A DNA stretch of 64,000 bases from Hyperoplus lanceolatus. Lineage: Eukaryota; Chordata; Actinopteri; Uranoscopiformes; Ammodytidae. The stretch spans positions 28,173,001 to 28,237,000 of the forward strand of contig CM049404.1 of NCBI GenBank assembly GCA_026929865.2. The letters are read 5' to 3'. Position 1 is the first letter of the stretch. Each line of letters begins with the position of its first letter. The notes beneath the pieces are model-generated. The model was not told the DNA's origin and did no database searches. It worked only from the letters and a program-made list of their open reading frames with translations. The position numbers were made by a program, and so were the translations under genes. Positions 37,528 through 54,200 of this stretch are shown here, in pieces.

Positions 37528-38004
37528 TTTACAGGGATAGTTCAGTATTTTTGAAGTGTGGTTGGGTTGTAGGAGGTTCATATGCATACTAGTGTGAGTG
37601 TTACCTTGTGGAGATGGTGATAATTGCCGTCACTATAAGGAGTTAAAGGGAGATGTCGCTGTAGCAGAAGTCAGCCTTGTACTGTTGCAGAGGAGGCGTG
37701 CAAAGAATAGGTTTTCTCCATATATAAAAATGCTAACCTAAAACATAAATGTCCAATCAATTAATAATATATGATATTTCTATAGCGCTTTTGTCAGTGC
37801 TTAAAGTCGCTTGTTCGCTAAATGTATAAATGTGGCGAACAACGATTTTTCTTCAGGCCCCCTCTGCAAAACTACAATGTTGACATCGCCCCAATCTAGT
37901 TAAAATGACTGCTCTTATACCACCATCTCCATAAGGTGACAGACTAACTAACTAGCAGTACCTCATACAACCCCACTTCAAAAATACCGAACTATCCCTT
38001 TAAA
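37528..38004. mobile_element. 477-bp MITE
   Basis: The left end is TTTACAGGGATAGTTCAGTA and the right end is inverted (TACCGAACTATCCCTTTAAA). The match continues inward through TTTTTGAAGTGTGGTTG and GTAGGAG... for about 40 bases. The interior includes an inverted TCACCTTATGGAGATGGTG-like pair. Confidence 0.85.
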
Positions 38005-38766
38005 CGTGAAGCCCTTGTTCACTTAGGAATCCCCATGTATTTGCCTTTGCTTTCCTTTACATCTCATTCACAATTCTTCCATTGTGCAAACATGTTTGAC
38101 GGAGTTCTCCAATATTTACAATGCGCAGCCCTGTCCAATACACTCCAAAGAGCTTGTGTCTTGATCCTTGTTAAAGCTTGTTTGACTTGAAAGGGAAATG
38201 ATTGGGGAGACAGAGACACCCTATGGCCAGCTTGTGATGTTACTGCACTGAAGCTTGATCTTAAATGTGAAACACTGCAGGCAAACGTGTTGATTTTAAG
38301 TTTTGATTTAAATGCAAATAAATCAGATATTGTCAAATTTGCACATTTATTTAAACAATTCTGAAAAAATTGTAGAGAAAATGTATTGTTTTAATGTAAG
38401 TAATCAACTGTCTGGCAAAGTGTCATGATATCGTTAAGTTAAACATTGTACCCTATTCACCTGCTGTCTCACCTTAAAAGGAACCATTTACTATCACACA
38501 CACAGACTTGATTTTGCTGATATAAATGCAGATTGTGTTCCTCCGATACATCACGTCTTAGCCTTAAGTCGTTCCATTTTAACTGCTGTTATTTAGGAAG
38601 AGACACAGATCAATGACTCATCAGGTTCTGGCAAAGACCGCATGCCGCCCTTTGTGACCATTTTGAGACCGTGGTCGCTTCAGAAGGGAATCGCACTCAT
38701 TTCAAAAGCTGTCAAAATGTTCTTAATGTTCGCTACAACGGCACTGGTTATAAACAACATCTGTGT

Positions 38767-38767
<1 letters not shown>

Positions 38768-38823
<56 letters not shown>
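38768..38823. repeat. (GA)n microsatellite
   Basis: About 27 GA units directly abutting a LINE tail on the minus strand. Confidence 0.96.
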
Positions 38824-38826
<3 letters not shown>

Positions 38827-38895
38827 AAGGCAAGGCAATTTTATTTATATCACCCATTTCATACACAAGGCAGACTCAAAGTACTTTATACACAT
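38824..38895 (-). mobile_element. LINE 3'-tail fragment
   Basis: On the minus strand it reads AGTACTTTGAGTCTGCCTTG, then GTGATATAAATAAAATTGCC TTGCCTT. This is the ending of a fish L2-like LINE with its short pentamer tail. Confidence 0.7.
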
Positions 38896-39048
38896 GACAC
38901 ATTTCATTCAATGAAATTAAATAACAAATGAAAACAATAAAGTGTGTAATTGTTATGATTAAGCAGGAAGCTAAAGTAAACACTAAATCCTGTATGTCCA
39001 TGTTTAGTATGTACTCTGGGAACTATTAACAGATTGGTCTAGAAGATA

Positions 39049-39052
<4 letters not shown>

Positions 39053-39086
<34 letters not shown>
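39053..39086. repeat. (GA)n microsatellite
   Basis: About 17 GA units followed by GT-rich sequence and a G9-10 run at 39131-39140. Confidence 0.95.
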
Positions 39087-39088
<2 letters not shown>

Positions 39089-40309
39089 TGTGTATGTGTG
39101 TGTAATGTGTGTATATGCATGTATATAAATGGGGGGGGGGGTTCATTGCTTGTTCATTTGCTATTATGTAATGCTATGGGAATACCGTTTTTTGTGTAAT
39201 AGTCATCCTCATAGAGCTTTTTTAATGAGAGAGCGAGAGAGACACACAGAGAGAGACAGAGAATGAATGAACAAGGCCATATGGGAAATAAGTCCAGTCA
39301 TTTCCATGCATTTTCCTCTGAGCCTGAGCATAAGACAAGCCTGTGTGGGTGGGTGTCCCCTTAATCACATAGCTATGGATGTTCCACCAGGAAACTTCTT
39401 AATTGAGATATTGATCCTTCCGAGGTGTACTGCGCCGCTATAACTTTAAGCTCTCTATTCCTTTTTCTTCTTTAATTTTTACATATTTTATGAGCTCACA
39501 GAGGCCACACTTTAATGAGGTGTTCGCACTCTGGGTATATGCAGGGAGCGACCAGCCGCCTTGCATACAGAGAGAGTTATCTGAGAAAAATGGTGCAAAG
39601 ATAATCAGAATCAGAAAAACAAAATCCACTTCAGATTTCACCTGAATCCAGCATTCTTTTAAAAGGTGGTTAGTACTTTAGGGACACTTGTTTTGATTAA
39701 TGGATAGACTAGTAGATATTGCCATAACAGTAATTATGCTGATACATTCTACATCATAGTATATCTGGTACCAGTGACATTTTTGCAGCAGTCCACACAT
39801 ATCAGATGTGAAAATCATTTGCATCTTCCAAGATGTCATTTCTGTATCAGATACAAGTTTTTAAATTATTATCAGGTCCTGCAGTAAGTTAATTCACACC
39901 GCCTAAATGCCTACACAAACATATAGATACATGAAATATTGTGCATGCACTGTGATTAAAATTAGTTTTTTTAAGTCAAATATTTCAATTTATTTTATTT
40001 TATTAAGTTTGAAAAAAAAGATGATGAATGATTCTAATCTAAAATCTGAATAAAAGTCAGACAAATGTAATACTTTTAGATTTTCACTTTTTAGTCATTA
40101 ACACAGACATATAGTGATGTGTCAAAACAAGAACATTTGTTGGTTTCATCCTTTTGCTATGGCCATCAAACAAATTCAGTTCACAAAATAAATCGTGCGC
40201 ACAGCTATTTCTTTCTCATTTTTACTTCAGTTTGATCAACAGAGTACAACGGAAACACTTTCATTAAATACTGGACCAACCAATTAAAATGTGTTAGTAA
40301 CAATTTGCA

Positions 40310-40315
40310 TTTATT
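40310..40315 (-). promoter_or_regulatory. candidate pfdn4 polyadenylation signal
   Basis: TTTATT on the plus strand is AATAAA on the minus strand, about 250 bases past the stop. Other TTTATT words lie further on (near 39991), so the choice is tentative. Confidence 0.4.
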
Positions 40316-40500
40316 TAATCTTCAAAACTCTACCTTTGTTGTCCTTGTGAATTTGCCAAAACTAAAAATGGAGACACCAACTGTGAAAACAAAAAAGGCA
40401 GAAGCTACAATTTTACGCCGTTCGTTCGTTCACGCCCAGTTCTACTAGATGTTGTGTTGGTTTTGGAAAACGCTCTGTGGATGTGACATAAGAGCTGTGA

Positions 40501-40502
<2 letters not shown>

Positions 40503-40533
<31 letters not shown>
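40503..40533. repeat. (AT)n microsatellite in the pfdn4 3' flank
   Basis: About 15 AT units, 29 bases beyond the pfdn4 stop codon, so probably in its 3'UTR. Confidence 0.95.
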
Positions 40534-40535
<2 letters not shown>

Positions 40536-40561
40536 CAGCTGTGAATGTCCGTTTGACCCGC

Positions 40562-45466
<4,905 letters not shown>

Positions 45467-47760
45467 CTTTGCTTCCTCGACTGCACAGAGACAGCGCGAC
45501 ACAACGGACAGATAAAACTACACCGCCACCTAGCGGGATCAATGGTATTACATCAAAAATAAAATAAAATAAAAAACAATATCATACAGAGAATGCTTTA
45601 ACGTTTCCAGAAGTGGTCAAAAGAAAGATAGATAGCAAAACATATTAAATAAAAATATTAAAAATAAAGATTATAGAGGGATACAAAAGTAATCTAAAAT
45701 GTAATCAAAAACTAAAATACAAAATGTCAGTAGGCTATATCTCTTGTGTCTCATTGTTTTGATTTGTGCACCTTTCCTTGTATAAGGGTCTTTGCTCCTC
45801 CTCAATTTAGTTTTTGTCATGGGATTGAGGAACTCCTGCAAAATTTATATTAAATTTTTTATGATGCTTGTGTGGTTTTTCACAGCACCTATATAGATGT
45901 GTAGATATGTTTCCTGTGATTACTGTATATGCTTCTTGATGTGTGTCTATTACAGCTATTAACAGTCAATCATTTAATACAATTTTTATTAATTTCACCA
46001 AAAGTGATAAGTCAGCCATTTTTTTTTTTTTTTATTGTAGTAATTTTTCATTTTGAGAACTTGCTGACAGTATGCCAAACTTGTTATCATATCAACCGGA
46101 ACTGCTGTTCTGTAAATATTCCTACGGCAAACAGCACTACACCCAAGATCAAATATTTACTTAAACACATCTGCAAAGCTGCAGCGCTCTTAACCCAATT
46201 TAGACGAGCCACAACAAAGATAAATGAGGACAAGTATCCTGAGAAATCTGAATGTTAACAAAATGCTATCACCAAAAAAATCTGAATTTGACCTACATTG
46301 GATAACTCTTGATAGGCCATTTCTACCAGCTAGACACAAACTAACTCAGTGTTTTGTAAGCGGCCTTGCCACTAGTATAAACCAGTGGGCTGCCATGCGT
46401 TGGTACATCATGAAGAGTTTGCTTGAGGTCTCTGGGCTGCAGGCCTTCGCATGAAGTCAGAGGTTCACGTTCCAAACAGGGGGGAATCCGACTCCCACCT
46501 CAATGTGCAGGCTATAGGCTACAATTGATGCATTGTGTTGCATGGATTCCAAGCCTTTTCATAATAAATACAATACATACTGCACTGCACATTTATAGTC
46601 TTTAAACACAATTTTAGTTTGCACTTTTTTTCATCGTAAAACACATTCAAGATACTTTGAGATTATAGTTGATTTGCATGACGAGGGTTCACTTTTTTTT
46701 TAGTTTTGAGGAAAGACAATCGAAAATTAGCTTTTGTAAGCACAGATCACAGCACAATTACTCACAAATGCATCAAACAACACATACAGATGAGAATAAC
46801 AAAAGAGGGAAGAATAATTTGATGAGCTAAAGTCTGTTTGTCATTGATCCCTGCACGGCTCTCAGATAGGCCTGTGTGTATTGATGCATTGACAAAGCCC
46901 TCAAAGACATTTAAACATGACTATGTGGAACTCTCTTAAGACAGTGATTGCAATACAGAGCTCTTTGTATTGTCTTGATTAAGGGTGACAGTAAAGCAAC
47001 TACTTGCTCTTTGCAAATCAAAAAGATTTTTCAATCAAATAATATCTAAGCGTTACAATTAGGTCATTTGATGCAGTGTCAGTTTGATTTATTGTTGTTA
47101 CATTTTCTAATGATCAACGAACACTCATTCTTAATCTATACACATTTCTAACACAAATAGTTTGTGGTCACGCAATACAACTGTCGCCATTGTAAATAAG
47201 AACTTGTTCTTAATGATTTGCCTGTATGAATAAAGTTGAAAAAAGAAGAAAATAAATGGTAACAATCTTTAAAAGTTTATTCTTCCAACTAAAAAATAAC
47301 CAGGTTAAAACTACAAGGTTGCAAGTGCAAACATGTTTATTTTTGTTTTGGGTAGTGTGGAAGCATGCCAAATCAACATCCTTAAGACACATCCTGTTAA
47401 TTGTCAGGTACACTTGTCAAACAAAAGAACACTGTAGTATCCTTTGTCATAGTGGGATTGATTAGATTGTGACTCGTCCAGGTATTTTCAGTGAATTCAA
47501 AGAGAATTTATCTTGAGCTAATCATGTGACTTTGCTAAAAAAAACATCAACAATCTGAAAAGGGTAAATTAAGGGCTCTTCCCAGGCGGAAACCCATTGA
47601 TCACGTTTAAACAGAGTCCCACCCATTTTTTTAAAACACACATAAAATAACCTGTTAACAAAACCCTGTACACACAGTTGAACAGGAGCAGTGACTCCCA
47701 TCACTCTGACAGAGTGACAAACACTTTCTGTATTTGAATTTTTTTCTTAAGGAGGATTTC
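45467..47760. other. pfdn4 - bcas1 intergenic region, no CYP24A1
   Basis: This is the shared upstream region of two divergent genes. No cytochrome P450 signature (such as a haem-binding FxxGxxxC stretch) or exon-like frame was seen on either strand. Near 47185-47235 the text TAAATAAGAACTTGTTCTTA followed by ATGAATAAAG resembles the tail of a common fish repeat. A poly-T tract is at 46019-46034. Confidence 0.6.
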
Positions 47761-47787
47761 CCTTGCTACTTGAGGGAGTTAAACAAG
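47761..47787 (+). other. bcas1: candidate non-coding first exon end of bcas1
   Basis: GTTAAACAAG followed by GTAAGA (donor at 47788) is a good splice donor upstream of the ATG exon, whose own acceptor (TTTTTTCAG) is at 48157. The start of this exon is unknown. Inferred only from splice signals. Confidence 0.35.
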
Positions 47788-47904
47788 GTAAGATATTTGA
47801 ATGGAGTTAAGGCTGAATGCCATGCTTTGAATAGATGGACACATTTGTAATCTCTTAGAATATGTTGTTTGCAGCATATTATTTTGCTTCCATTTAGACT
47901 GACA

Positions 47905-48112
47905 TTTTGTTCCATTGGCCTTTAACGCAGGTTCAGCTTTTGGGTAGCTTCTGTCTTTTATATGTTGCTAATTTTATCTTTTGTGTTTTTTATTCATTTT
48001 TTCTTAGACGTATTTTTTTTACTATGCTTTTATTTTCTATGCACTTTGTGACCCTGTCTGTGAAAAGAGTTATATAAATACATTTTACTAACTTACTTAC
48101 TTACTTGTCAAT
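47905..48112 (+). mobile_element. LINE 3'-tail fragment just upstream of the bcas1 ATG exon
   Basis: It ends ATAAATACATTTTACTAAC followed by TTAC/ACTT repeats, the same tail as at 20295-20338. It lies 45 bases before the acceptor of the first coding exon. Confidence 0.65.
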
Positions 48113-48212
48113 GCAACTTAATATAACTTTTTATTTTTCAATTTCAGCTTTTTTCAGTTGAATCTGAGATAAAAGCCTGTATTGAAAACATTAGGTCTCG
48201 CCTGAGGAAAGT

Positions 48213-51200
48213 ATGGGAAACGAGCACTCCAAGACCAAATCGTCCAACACGGTAAAATTCATCACACAACAAACTTGTAATACTTACGTTCATAATCTGT
48301 CACCTTGCTGCCTTTGAATTAGTTCTAAGATGCAAATGATGAAATATTAGCGGCTACTTGGACCAAAAGTTTTAGCTCCCAAGTTTTCTTTGCTTTTGTT
48401 TTACAATAGCTGGATTGTTTGCAGTCAGAACCAGTGTTTGTGTTGAAATGTAACTCACTGTAGAGCATGTATTGTGAAAGAACATGGACTAACATTTCTT
48501 TATTATGCTTTATAGAGTAACAAAAGTATAGAGCAAAATGGAAAAATTACATCGAATGGATTGGAGATTGAAGGTGAGTCAGATTTTATTCAGATGTTTA
48601 TTTCCTTTCCTTCTTTATTTTTCCTTTTTTCCTGTTTAACAGGCAAGTGATACATGTAATTACTTAACTGTAAGACAACACAGTTAGTATCCTGCTATAT
48701 ATAAATTTAGACACAAATGAATGCACACGTGATTTTCAAAAATCAAATCCTTTTCTCTAAATTTTGAGGATCTGAAGATGAAAAAAAAATAGATATAATA
48801 GCTTGATCTTTTTTATTCTGTTCATTCACTCTGTTTCACTGCATTGTGTATTATGGGAAAATGCTGTATTCTCCAACATCAGCTGACCTATGTTGGATTA
48901 GTCCTTTCAGCTTTTATAACGCTCTGTCAACACAGCGACTCCCAGATGGAATATGACTTGAGTCATCCAATGTAAACTATAGGCGTAGTCTACAGACACT
49001 GAGAGGGAGCAACTAGTTGGCCTAGTCATAGTGTGTTCTGTGTCCCCGCAGTTAAAACAATACTGTATAGGATTCCCACTAAAACCTGAGTTTGTATAAG
49101 GGCAAATGTTGACACTGGAGAGGAAGATAATGTCACTTTCTCGCACCGACCAGCCCATGTTTACTTCATTAATTTGGCATTGTACAATAAGATAGCATGC
49201 TTGGGTTTAATTATGCAACAGTTTAACATCCAAATTATCATTGGCATATTGTAGTAGAGACGCCTGAGAACTTCTTTGGGAGATCATAAGATAAAAAAAA
49301 TTATTGCAACATGGACTTTGCATGAGATAAATCAGATGTTATTAAACATAAATAACATACATGTGTAATTAATTTGACCTAAAGATGACAGAATTGTATT
49401 ATAAAAAGTCAGTTGGTGATAGCAGGTTCCTATCTTGTTTTCACATTTTGATAACATATTCTTCTTCTTGATTTTTTTTTGCAGCTAATGGTGAAGCTAT
49501 AGTCCAGGAAAATGGCTACACCTCTTTAAACTTTGTCACAGAATCAACTGAGAATGACTATGTGGCAGAGGAAACAGATACTCCCGCTGCGGTTATTTCT
49601 GAAATTGTGGAGACCATTGTCCAGAAGGAACCGGAAAGGCAAAGTAAAGAGGAAAAAGTTAGTGGGTTCGGCAAAATGTTCAAAAAGAAAACAGAACCTC
49701 CAGCGGATGTCAAGGTTGTTCAGGAAAAAGAGATATCAAATGACGATCAAACGGATGCAAGTCTTCCTGCCACCGATCCTCAGCCGGTAATTGCATTTTT
49801 ACTTTTATTTCAAGGACTGGTCTGATGATATTTTCTATTTGTTTATTGTCAGGAAATCTCTTTAACCAGAACTACTCAGTAAATAACCAAATGTGTGCCA
49901 AGCCCCCACTGTAATTAAAATAGTCTCTGATTTTTTATTTTTTTGAGTAGCATTTGTTAAAAACTGCAGTAGCCGGCTCTTTAAAGAAAATGATTTAGCC
50001 TTTTTTTCTAAATGTAACTATATATGTCAATATATTTGATTTTTTTTTACATTTTACATCAACTACTACAAACAGCAGGATGGGGAAATCAAAAAGTATT
50101 GAGAGAAGACTCATTCATTGTTTGTTTAGGTCTTCATGGGATTTGAATACCGAAAAAATCCTGTGAACTGCCAGTTTCATCGTTTACTGTTTTTGCTCTC
50201 ATCTCTAACAAAATCCTGCCTGACAAATTGCCTGAAATCAACTAGATTACATTTCTTTCGTAATTAAACTTTTAACAGTACATAGACAAATCAAAAAATA
50301 TTACATTGTTGAGAGACCGAAGAGGAGAAAGGACATTTGTAGTGCACTGCAACACATCAGCGCTGCAATAATTACAATTTTCAGTTGTTGTTAGTTAAAA
50401 AACTTTGGTCGCAAGTTTCATCAATGCATTTTAAGCTTTGGAGGTTTTGTATTGGAAAGCATTATATTTAAATGTATAATATTTTGTCAAACTCCTGGAA
50501 ACATGGAAGGAGAAAGACACAATTACACTATGTATAAAAGGGTTCACAGTCTCAACAACAATTCAAACTTTTAAACTTTTTTCAAGTAAGCATTTACTGT
50601 AGGACTGTTGTACTACATGGCATTACAATATAGCGGTCATTTTATTATACTGAAAGGTCTGTCACTGTGTGATCAAGCACATGGTTATCAAATGTTCCCC
50701 AGTGTCAAAAAACAACAGTATTTTATCTAAACATGAATGTTGATTTTCATGATAAAGGAGTCGAGCTCAACTGGAGAAGGAGTGGCCACCATGATCATCG
50801 CTGAGCCAAGAGAAGACTTTGAATATATTTGCCCTCAAGATGAATCATCAACACAAATGGACAATATAACTGCAGCGGATATTTTTGCACACTTTGCTGT
50901 CTGCACAGCCACTATAACTGAGGGCCAAGTGGACGTTACGGAGACGGCAGCGATAGAAGAAGATTCACTGACTGATTTCACTGTTGTCATTGCTGAGGAG
51001 GTTGTTGAACAGTCTGCAATTGAGGAAACCATAAACAACAAGATACCTGAGATCGTCGTTGAAGAAGTGGTCATTGAGAATGATTCATATGAGAATATAG
51101 TGTTCACAGCAGAGAGGGTGGAAGTTGCTGAATCTGTTCAGGAAGTTGGAATAATTGCGGAGGAAAATAACATTGAAGAATCTGAGCCACAGGAGATCTC

Positions 51201-54200
51201 GTACAGCCTTCCCAAAATGGTGGCAGTCTGCACAACCACTATAACTGAGGGCCCAGTGGACGTTACGGAGACGGCACCGATCGAAGAAGATTCACTGACT
51301 GATCCCACTTTTGTCATTGCTGAGGAGGTTGTTGAACAGTCTGCAATTGAGGAAACCATAAACAACAAGATACCTGAGATCATCGTTGAAGTCATGATTG
51401 AGAATGATTCGAACGAGAATATGGTGTTCACAGAACAAGTTGCTGAATCTGTTCAGGAAGTTGGAATAATTGCGGAGCAAAATAACATTGAAGAATCTGA
51501 GCCACAGGAGATCTCGTCCACCCTTCCCAAAGTGGTGGCAGATACGCTTGAGGCAGTTTTGGCTGCTGAATCCGTTGACTTTGCCGATGTAAACATGTCA
51601 ATGTCCTGTGTAAACAAAGTAATAACAGAAGACAATGACGAAGGAGCTGAAAACATATCGGCTGATGTAGTGCTGATTGAAACCACTGAACCTGAGTCTA
51701 ATGCTCTCACGCCTGAGACCGTGGAAGCAATTGACGTTTTTTCCCTAGACGATGAGCAAGCTGCTACTTTGATGGAAACAATCTCAGAGGGTGTCCCTGA
51801 GGAGCCAAATGGTGCACCAACAATCCAAGAAATTACTGTGGAAGAACTTCCTACCCTATTGGTGACAGACATTCAAGTTAACGAGGAATCTGCCCCTGAA
51901 GAGGTTACCGCTGCTGTTGATGATGCTGTTGCAATTGAGGATGCAGCCGGAATAAGTGAACAGAAACTCACCATTATGACTGACGTTGGGTCTTCAGAGA
52001 AGTGGGAAGAGTTCAACGCTATGGAGATTCTTTACAATCAGCTAATCACTATTGAGGAACTTCCTGAAGATTCTCCTGATGATGAAGTTATGCCTGAGCA
52101 TATTACGGACGTTATGACTACAGATGACAAAGCTGCGGTTTGTGAAGACGTGTTAGCTGACGTGGGACCAGAAACAGTTGGCATCACCATGGGAGAAGAG
52201 GTTATTGGGGAAACCGTTTCCATTCCCCTTTCAGAAGCAACCGAAGAAACCCTTACCATTCCAGAGGAGTCAGTAAAAGCTACAGAACACATTTTTGAGG
52301 AACCTTCAGATGTGCCACAGATGGACACCACAGAAGACCCTGAGCCATGCGTGGAAGATGTTAAAGACGTTTCTGTACCCCTTTCTGAAGAAAACCTTCC
52401 CATTCAAGAGGAGCTGTCGAAAGCTCAGAAAATCCCAGTAAAGAAGCCAGCAGTGGATTGTGGCATGAACCTGGAGGAAGAGGTAACCGTTGAAACTAGT
52501 ACCATATCCCTTTCTGAAGAAATTGAAGAAAGCCTTACCATTCCACAGAAGCTGCCGAAAGCTACAGAAAACATAGTTGAGGAACCTGACGTGGATTGTG
52601 AAGTTGCCCTGGAAGAAAGGGTCATTATTGAAACTGTAACTGTAACCCTTTCTGAAGGAATTGAAGAAAGCGTAACCATTCTAGAAGAGTCAGCAAAAGC
52701 TACTGAAAACATTGCAGATGAACCTGCAGATGTGCCAACAATGGACACCACAGTAGATCCTGAGCCATGTGTGGAAGATATTGAAACTATTACTGTAACC
52801 CTATCTAAAGAAATTAAAGAAAGCCTTACCATTCCAGAGGACCAGCCCAAAGCAACCAAAACCATCGTGGAGGAACCAGCACTGGATTGTGGCATGACCA
52901 TGGAAGAAGAGGTAATTGTAGAAACCCGTTCTGTTCCCCTTCCTGAAGAAATTGAAGAAAGCCTTACCATGCAAGAGCCATCGAATGCTGCCGAAAACAT
53001 GGTTGAGGACCTTGCACATATGCCACCAATGGATGTCACAGAAGAGCCTGAGTCATGCGTGGAATATGCTCATATGGAGAAGATTGTGAGGCTTCTTGAG
53101 CAACAATCGCAAACTGATTCGACATTGGACTCAAAGTTCAGAAATTACTGAAGCTTCCCCTGCCAGAAATACAGACATAGAAGCTTTACTCTATAAGTTG
53201 CAGTCAGTCTGTACATCAGTTGTGCAAGAATCAGTGTACAAACTTGGAGGTTTAGAGATGTCTTCACAGGGATATAGAATTGTTCTTACCATCAAGGTGG
53301 AAATAAAAAAAAGAACTGCAGTAAATGATGTTGCAATTGTCCATAGATGTTTTTCTTTAGTAGGGATCTACCGCTTTAATATCATATGTTTAATGGTAGG
53401 CAATTGCTACTGGATTGTAGAATGATCTGTGTTTTATAATGATGCAAAGTGCTTCTGTTTGTAAATATATCATCAACACAAAGTTTACATTGTAAAGACT
53501 TGACATTTTTTTCTTTGATAAAACCAAAAATGAAAACATTGAATTTTGTGGCTTGACTTATTCATTCATGATATTATTCTTGAAGTTGAATTATTTTGGT
53601 CAGTGTTAAGTGGAAAACAAAAAAACTACTTTAAATATTTTCTTGTTTAATTTTTGTCAATTTATTGAACATTGAATAATACACTAAATAAAACTTATAA
53701 TAGAACAAAAACAAATGTGATACTCAGCAACACATAAGTGAGAAATGAGCAACTAAAACAACATTGTTACTGTTCTAAAGGGGTAAGAAGAACTTTTAAA
53801 CTTGTCTGGTCCTCCTACCCCCCTTTTGTTTTGATAAATTTACATTCAATTCAATTTACAGACATTAGTGTCCATGATAATTGCATTTTTTTTAAGTCCA
53901 CACTTAATAAAGAATTAATTGTTGAGAAATTACTCTAAAATCAGGGTTATTCAGTGATATATTTTTTAATTACACACCATGAGGACAGAGCAATGTATTT
54001 GTGTTTCCTGACATTTCTCAGGGCATTACTGTCACACATTGTTGAATATCAATGAGTGAGGGGTGGGACACACACATTAATAAAAGAGTGATTGTTGACA
54101 AGGCCCCGAGTAGGCAGAGGCATGGTTGGAATTGCACTCCCATCTCAATGCTGCGATTAAGACACTCACTGCTTGCACATCAGCTCTAACGCTGCTGTAA

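Larger units (their letters stand above)
38005..40309. other. non-coding, simple repeats
   Basis: No gene was recognised. It contains (GA)n tracts and a LINE tail. Confidence 0.45.

Noticed and set aside
50835-53039. Long Ser/Thr-rich minus-strand frames opposite the giant exon
   Set aside because: They are mirror images of the acidic repeat codons and have no splice or domain support.
53086-53091. Splice donor GTGAGG making the giant exon internal
   Set aside because: It is in phase 0, but the exon side (ATT) fits the consensus poorly. Kept only as an alternative.
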